Assembly (NCBI GenBank): GCA_964017145.1
Contig: OZ024841.1
Coordinates: 4,588,001-4,652,000, forward strand
Length of the DNA stretch: 64,000 nt
From: Agrocybe praecox
Lineage: Eukaryota; Basidiomycota; Agaricomycetes; Agaricales; Agrocybaceae
Direction: 5' to 3'
Numbering within the stretch: position 1 is the stretch's first letter; each line of letters starts with the position of its first letter. Under the pieces are notes generated by a model. It was not told where the DNA came from. It saw nothing but the letters and a program-made list of their open reading frames with translations, and made no database searches. This document shows positions 58,166 through 64,000 of this stretch, piece after piece. The translations under genes were made by a program, and so were the position numbers.

Positions 58166-58630
58166 TCAAGTATGTATAAATATGAAATTAGTAAGATACC
58201 ATACGATAAATGCTTTTACAAGAAATTTTAATGTGTAGAAATTGACCAGAAATTGGAATACCAGCGGAGATCGACGGGCGCTTAACTCGTTGTTATCAGG
58301 ATTCCTTCCCATTTTGACCAAATCTCGGTCATAAATTCCACATGTCTCGACTCTCATATTTGACATCACTATATCCCCTATTGAAGCCCTCAGAGTACGC
58401 AATATCTCTAAGTAAGCCGCGAAACCCTGTTCTCGTCATAGCACAATACCAGCAAGTACGAGATCCAAACCGTCAAGTCTTAGTGATAGTACTTCCAGGT
58501 CAGTTTGAGACATATATTCCCCCTGTCCCACTGGTACCAGAAACCTTGCCACGATCTTGGCTCCCGTAGAAGCAAACATAACACCTTCCCTCGTCTTCCA
58601 GCTTCTGATCATCCCAGTGACCGATAACAC
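58166..58630 (-). pseudogene. unknown frame with a single in-frame TGA
   Basis: From 58630 down the reading is GAKIVARFLVPVGQGEYM, TDLEVLSLRLDGLDLVLAG, IVL, TGA, then REQGFAAYLEILRTLRASIG and MRVETCGIYDRDLVKMGRNP. About 150 codons are open except for that one TGA, which could derive from CGA. No family recognised. The frame may be part of a larger minus-strand gene reaching 59170. Confidence 0.3.
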
Positions 58631-61600
58631 CGCTTCAGTAGACGATTCATGAAAGGAAAATGCCTTGATACCCTGGCTCTATGATGTGGTTCCGCTACAA
58701 CTACCATCTATGTGGATTATGTCCCTTCCTAATGATAAACATGAAGTATTTTCAAAAATATAAACTCAAATTATATTTTTTGATGCGCCTAGCTTTTCTA
58801 GCTACTCTGAAATTCAATTGCTCCCTCTCACCACTGCATCCATCGAAAAAATTGTTCAGGAAATTGGATCGGCACATACGCGATATAACTCCGTCCACAT
58901 TCACTCGGTTTGAGCAGAATCTCTTGGTTGCTAAACCATGGATCCGTTTGACGTCGAGGACCGGATATATGATTTTGTCGTGATTCGTCGTTGGACGTGG
59001 ATGGTCCGACAAATTCTGCAGTCGTTAAGTACCGCATGGAGGTTGAGGTTGAGCGCCGCTAATTCTTGGTCAACTCTGTAGGAAGACAAGTCGGCTACTC
59101 TGCCTAGCCCATCTCGCCCTTCGCTAGCAGGCGCCCTGTCTATCGTTTCGCTCTCAAGATTGCTGGGCATTCTTGTGTACTGAGAAGCGTTTGATCATGA
59201 ACTTTGGTATGAAGAGTTAATCTACGGATGTCAAAATGAAGTGGTCAGTACTGGGGGAATGTTCGAAACACGATAAATGGAAGACTTACGTTTCATCCAT
59301 TCGTGGGCCATATTCCTTCCTAGTCCAACCCGATCTCGATGTGGAATGGCCAGCTAGCTCAATCTAAACCGAGCGCCTGGGCCTCCGCCGAACCCATGTT
59401 CCTGAGCCATCCCAAAGACACTTCCCATCTCTGATCCTTTGGGTGAAATAAACACGATCTGTCGAGGGCACTCGCCGCCGGTCTAGCACTCCAAACCTCC
59501 TCCAAAAACCCTCTTCTCTTCTCTATCCATTTTCATCACACTCTCAGTGTCGTTCGTTCTGAGCATAGCCGACCGGATTCTGGACGCGAAACGATAGCAA
59601 AAAATCGAGCCTCATATTCTTCGATCGTTCTACCACAGGTCGTTCAATGCACATCAGATCAGCTCGGCATGATATTCTTGAAGTGTATGGCAAGGAGCTG
59701 GGATAGAGGTTGGTAGAGAGAGCGGGATGGATTTTGACACAATGCCGAACTAATATTCGAATCGTCATTTGAGCAAGTGGGATGTGAACGTTGCATGCCC
59801 ATGTCTGCGGTCTTCAAAACTCCAATTAATTATTATTGAACACCGAGGAGCTGAAATTCAACTGGTTCGTAAGTTCCATATCTAATTATTCCAGAATATA
59901 CACACTCACGTTATTTTGGCCTGCATCAAGAGGAGGATGCACCCAAGACGCAGCAAACTTAGTAGGCATCTGAGTGGCATTGAAACAAGCCATGAATGTT
60001 TTGCAAAAGGGCAAGCATAAGAGCAAAAATAAAAGCAGAGAAGAATTCCGAGAATTATGCAGGGGAAAGGAGAAGCTCCAGGTAGTAAACACTCCAGCGT
60101 CGTGCGTAACGGAAGAGAGAAGGAGAAAGAGGGTCAAATTTGAAACCGAAAATACCAATCCGGACCTTCGGTCGTCGGTGCCGGGTGAGGAGAAATTTGA
60201 CCCTGTTTATTTTGAACGACATTGAGAGTCGAGACCCAATTCAACTGACGATTATTTTTGGCTTACTCTCAGCTTGCCTACGCAACCTACTAGTACCACA
60301 GTTTATTTGAGCCAAGCCGCACACCGTCAAGTTCATTATCGTCGTCTCAGTCTCTTGTATGACACAGTATCGGTTACCAACGACATTGTGTCTTCTCTTA
60401 CTATCGTATAGGACGAGTTCGGTCAACGCCATCCTGCACTCCTTCCCTAGACTTGCGCCATCGGAAACTAAGACGACGCGATCCCACTGACTCTGAGATC
60501 AAGTTTTGCCACCAAACCGACCTGGTCTCAACGAGGACGGCATGACGAAGTAACATGACAAAATATATATCGGCCGAGGAGTTGGGATACTACGCACCCT
60601 TTTTCTTCATCACGCGTAAGTCTCTAGAACAATGACATCGTAATTGAGAGGCTTACGCTCCCCAGTTGCGAAGAATCTATTCATTGATAAACTATATCCT
60701 AACAATGTGAACAGGTTTTTAGAGCTTCTGGAACCCTGACTCCTGCCTCCAATATCACCTCAATTATTCCTCCATCTTGTCAAAGTCGATATATACGTCG
60801 ACGACAGAGCTCGCGATCAAGTTCAAGTGTCATCTGGTATGGGAATTTGAATGTGTTCCCGTTCGAATCTGCGGAACACATACGAAGTCCGGGATCAGTT
60901 GTGCCTTTCAAACGTGTCTGTCTTTGCGTGTGTCACCTTATTTTAAATAATAATTTTAATGTTGACCCATTATTTGATAACGTAGTGCGCAATAGTACCA
61001 GTCGTCCTCGCACGCTGTAACCACATCTCGTTCTCAGCAGAGCTGCTTACCGGTGGTAATTTCATCAAGAGGTATATTAGTTGGAAGTAAAGTTGGGCGC
61101 CTCTCCATGTTGTCGTGGTCAGACATGTAAGTTTTCGTCACTTTTACTTTTACACATATATACGAGCCCTGCGAGGGTTACGCGCCCGGTCATGACTAAC
61201 CTTTTGGGTAGTAAATCGTTGCTGATTCTGTTTTTTCTCTCGAATTTTAGTTCTTTTTCTCATCACCACCCGCTTCTCCGGCGAACCTTGAAAAAAGTTT
61301 TTATCACCTCATCCAGCTCATCTATCCTGGGCTCGTTGCATCACATCTCGACAAGAACATACAAATGAACCTAGGCCTCGTTTACTACTGCGAACATCTG
61401 CGGTATATCGCACGGACGACTTTTTTTCCATTGCCACAACCCCCCTCGGTCTCAATTTCAAACTCGATGGTGCCCTTGTGGCTGTCATCCGCGTTCTCAT
61501 GCTATCGTCATCCCCACCATCGTCATTCACCTGGAACGATTCTGCGACAACACTGCTCTCAAGCATCACAGGTTCTTCCATGAACATCGACGCGTATACC

Positions 61601-64000
61601 TTATCGACTTTTATGAGCTGGCCTTCGAGCGCCGATCCGCACTTACCTCTAACGTGCTCATCGCCTGCCACATCTCCTTTTCCCGCTGTCTCTTCGTTGG
61701 CATTTTCTTTTTCTGTGAGGTTCAATTTGATTCGATATTTGTTTATCTAACTCACGGCGTATTCAATTACAGCATCCCCTCGACACCTGGCTTTTCGTGT
61801 GGCTTTCTTGAATGAGACTTCTTGCTCTGGGATCTGGTTCGTACCTGCCTCAACCTCTGCGAGAGTTGTCGCTGATGTCATCGCTTCATTTTTTCTTTCA
61901 TTTTTTAGGATTATGACATGACACCGTCATGGAGGGTCAATGTACCTGGCGCTCGGGTCAAGCCATACATACCACCGAGACTTTCAGAGGACCCCTGCTG
62001 GATTTACTTTCCGTCGTTTCTCAATACGTTGCACGCAGAATTGATCATCGATAGCTGCGTCGTTGGTTCATATATAGCCCGAATGTGCGTATCTTGTTTC
62101 TGTTCTTTTCCGCTTTCCCTCTCGTTGACCCATTCATTTTTTCGCGGGAATTAGGTTTTGAGACGCTGTGGTCGTAGGGCCGGTCTTCACACCTTTACAC
62201 GGAACTATCTTGCTTCGGAACACATTTTGTTTCGTCAAATTTGCATATCCGTCGTCGATGGCTCAGGTGTCGCTTGTTTATTTATAGCTCGGAAGTGTAT
62301 GTATCTTTCTTTTTCTTTCTGCTTTCTGTCTGCTAAACGGACGCATTTTTTTCTAAAAATTAGGCAGCGCGAGACTGAGAGGAACGTCAACAACTGGAAC
62401 TCTGCCGAGCTCACTATTAGGCTTGTGATGACCTCTGGAGCGGTTATGAGCTGGCACTGGCTGCTTGCGGATCTTTTGCAGGTCATCTAATCTCAAAAAT
62501 AGTCCCGTGCTGTGGTTGATCTAGGAGCCTTCAGCTAGAGATGGCTGGAAGGCTGCACAAGACAGGCAAAATTAGCTTCGCCCTGTTCTTTTTGAAAAAT
62601 CCAAGAGCCAGAAATGTACGTATTTCAGGACTTCACATGTAATTGTAGCTGAACCAATATTGAGTAGGTTTTGCCAGATGAAAATTTTCTAGAACGTCGA
62701 CACGGAGGAATCAGCGAGTATCATATATCAGGGAGAGCAACAGTGTGTAATTTGATTCCTGCTCGACAAGCACCTAGCAGATCTGCAGAGACGGGATTCC
62801 GTGTGGGCGGTAAACGTGTGATTTGGTTTCGAACGAGTTGGTCTTCGAAAGGAAATTAATGTCTGCGGGGACATTATTGCTTAGCCCACTAGGTCATCTT
62901 CCTACAGTGCTGTAGTATATAGCACATTCATGCATAAAGTCTCGTCTCTCCATTTAAACTCTCCTGCCAGTCTCTCCTTTTCCACAGTGCGAGGGAATGG
63001 TTCCTTCTCTCCCTCAATGCCACCGTCATTTTCTACCGTGCCTGTCGCTCTCATCTGCCGTGCTCTCCGTGAAAACTGACGATCCAACTGTTCATGGAAT
63101 ATTGACTCTTGGAATTTGCGGCAACTAAGATGACAGTGTGTGAATATTGCGAGGGATAGAGGACGTTTGATGCAGCTCCACCTCGTCCAATCGCAGGTCC
63201 GGTCCCCTCCGATCCATCCTATCGTGGGCCTCTGCAATCACCTTGACAGTCGTCTTTGCTGGTTTTCCCTGTCCGCGCCGTTCGTCAAAATTCCGCTGAA
63301 TCTGCCTCTTTCCCGCTGTCGGCAAGCTGTCGGACAACTCTGACAATGCTAGCAGTTCATTGTCACCCTGGCAAGTTGAACTCATCCTCTTCTTACTGCC
63401 CCTATCGACCATCCTCTTCCAATTTCGCCCTTTTGTCCGCGTCGTCCTCGGCTTGTTTCGCCGTTCGCCTCCAGGCTCCCCCAATATAGCCAGTCCCAAT
63501 CTATCAAGCCCATTCAATGTCATCCCGCCCATCCGATGTACTGCTTTCATGCTCGCAACTCCCGCCCCGTCCCATTTTCATCACCCCCTTCCCCCTCGAC
63601 AGTATCAAATGGCGTACCCTCTGCTTCATTCTGTCATTTCCCCCCTCTGCGCCCTCCTGCTCTCCAAAATGAACATTCCATGCACATGTACCTTCCACCC
63701 CATCCTCTGCTAGCCACGCCGATCAATGTCACCTTGTGTGCTGTGTTGTTCCCGTCGCTTCCGACTGTAACACCTTACTTCAACTTTCGTACATGTACTT
63801 ATGTTATTCATGGAACATACATGGATGTCGGAAATTTTATAAGTGCCTAGAGACAATAGGTCGCAAGATATCCTGGGGCATTATTACGAGTAGCACGCAA
63901 CGTCGTTTGTATAAGTTGAGTTTGATGTGGTAGGGTGCAGAAAAAGAGGTAGCTGCATACCCCAGGCTTGATGATGAACTAACGACGAACATGTCCATGA
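58631..64000. other. no gene I can name
   Basis: Candidate pieces: a lysine-rich plus frame 59974-60225 (KSKNKSREEFRELCRGKEK); plus-strand pieces between 61080 and 62490 separated by intron-like GTATGT..TTAG stretches (HEHRRVYLIDFYELAFERRS at about 61580; RETERNVNNWNSAELTIRL at about 62365); and a Pro/Ser-rich plus frame at 63536-63850. None gives a consistent multi-exon model or a recognisable family. Confidence 0.4.

Noticed and set aside
1..64000. CRISPR array
   Set aside because: The sequence is eukaryotic with spliced genes, and no regularly spaced repeats of CRISPR type were seen.
1..64000. LTR retrotransposon or LINE
   Set aside because: No reverse transcriptase, integrase core or gag-like motif was recognised in any frame, and repeats A and B lack paired long terminal repeats at element distance.

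Overview
The window looks like an Agaricomycete (Basidiomycota) nuclear genome. Introns are short (about 50-80 bp, GT..AG), recognisable proteins are fungal housekeeping or basidiomycete families, and one gene belongs to the TET/JBP-type dioxygenase family that is expanded in mushroom-forming fungi. No function was checked by database search; all family names come from reading the translations.

Most of the window is a gene graveyard. At least nine recognisable genes are present only as decayed copies with frameshifts, in-frame stops or internal deletions: a TET/JBP dioxygenase (9.1-11.9 kb), an S-adenosylmethionine synthetase piece (13.0-13.2 kb), 26S proteasome subunits RPN6 and RPN7 lying head to head (17.7-20.5 kb), two LAT/APC-type amino-acid permease copies in opposite orientation (37.3-37.8 and 39.7-40.65 kb) around an ATP synthase subunit g (ATP20) relic, a Ppo-type fatty-acid dioxygenase/P450 fusion (46.4-47.8 kb) and a YML020W-like alpha/beta hydrolase (51.9-52.9 kb). 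Two further unknown genes each occur as two decayed copies (6.4-8.7 with 29.15-30.45 kb; 25.6-26.5 with 27.1-27.7 kb).

Against this background three gene models are fully open after splicing. The outstanding one is a 6-exon, 1293-residue protein at 41783-45993 with an N-terminal Cys/His finger region resembling OrsD/DUF3505 proteins and a C-terminal tyrosine recombinase domain in which all five expected catalytic residues can be placed. It is the best candidate for an active mobile or recombination system here. The other two are small proteins of unknown function (22863-23893 and 33422-33879, both minus strand).

DNA transposon remains are clear: a 1627-bp element with about 200-bp inverted repeats inserted in the TET/JBP gene (3-bp target duplication, excision restores the frame), a 794-bp Mutator-like element with a perfect 9-bp target duplication that carries a tRNA-like Pol III promoter, and an older inverted-repeat element at 15.07-15.95 kb with a zinc-finger remnant. 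Several dispersed repeats are shared between distant parts of the window. The last 8 kb (56-64 kb) hold a decayed tandem repeat but nothing I can name.
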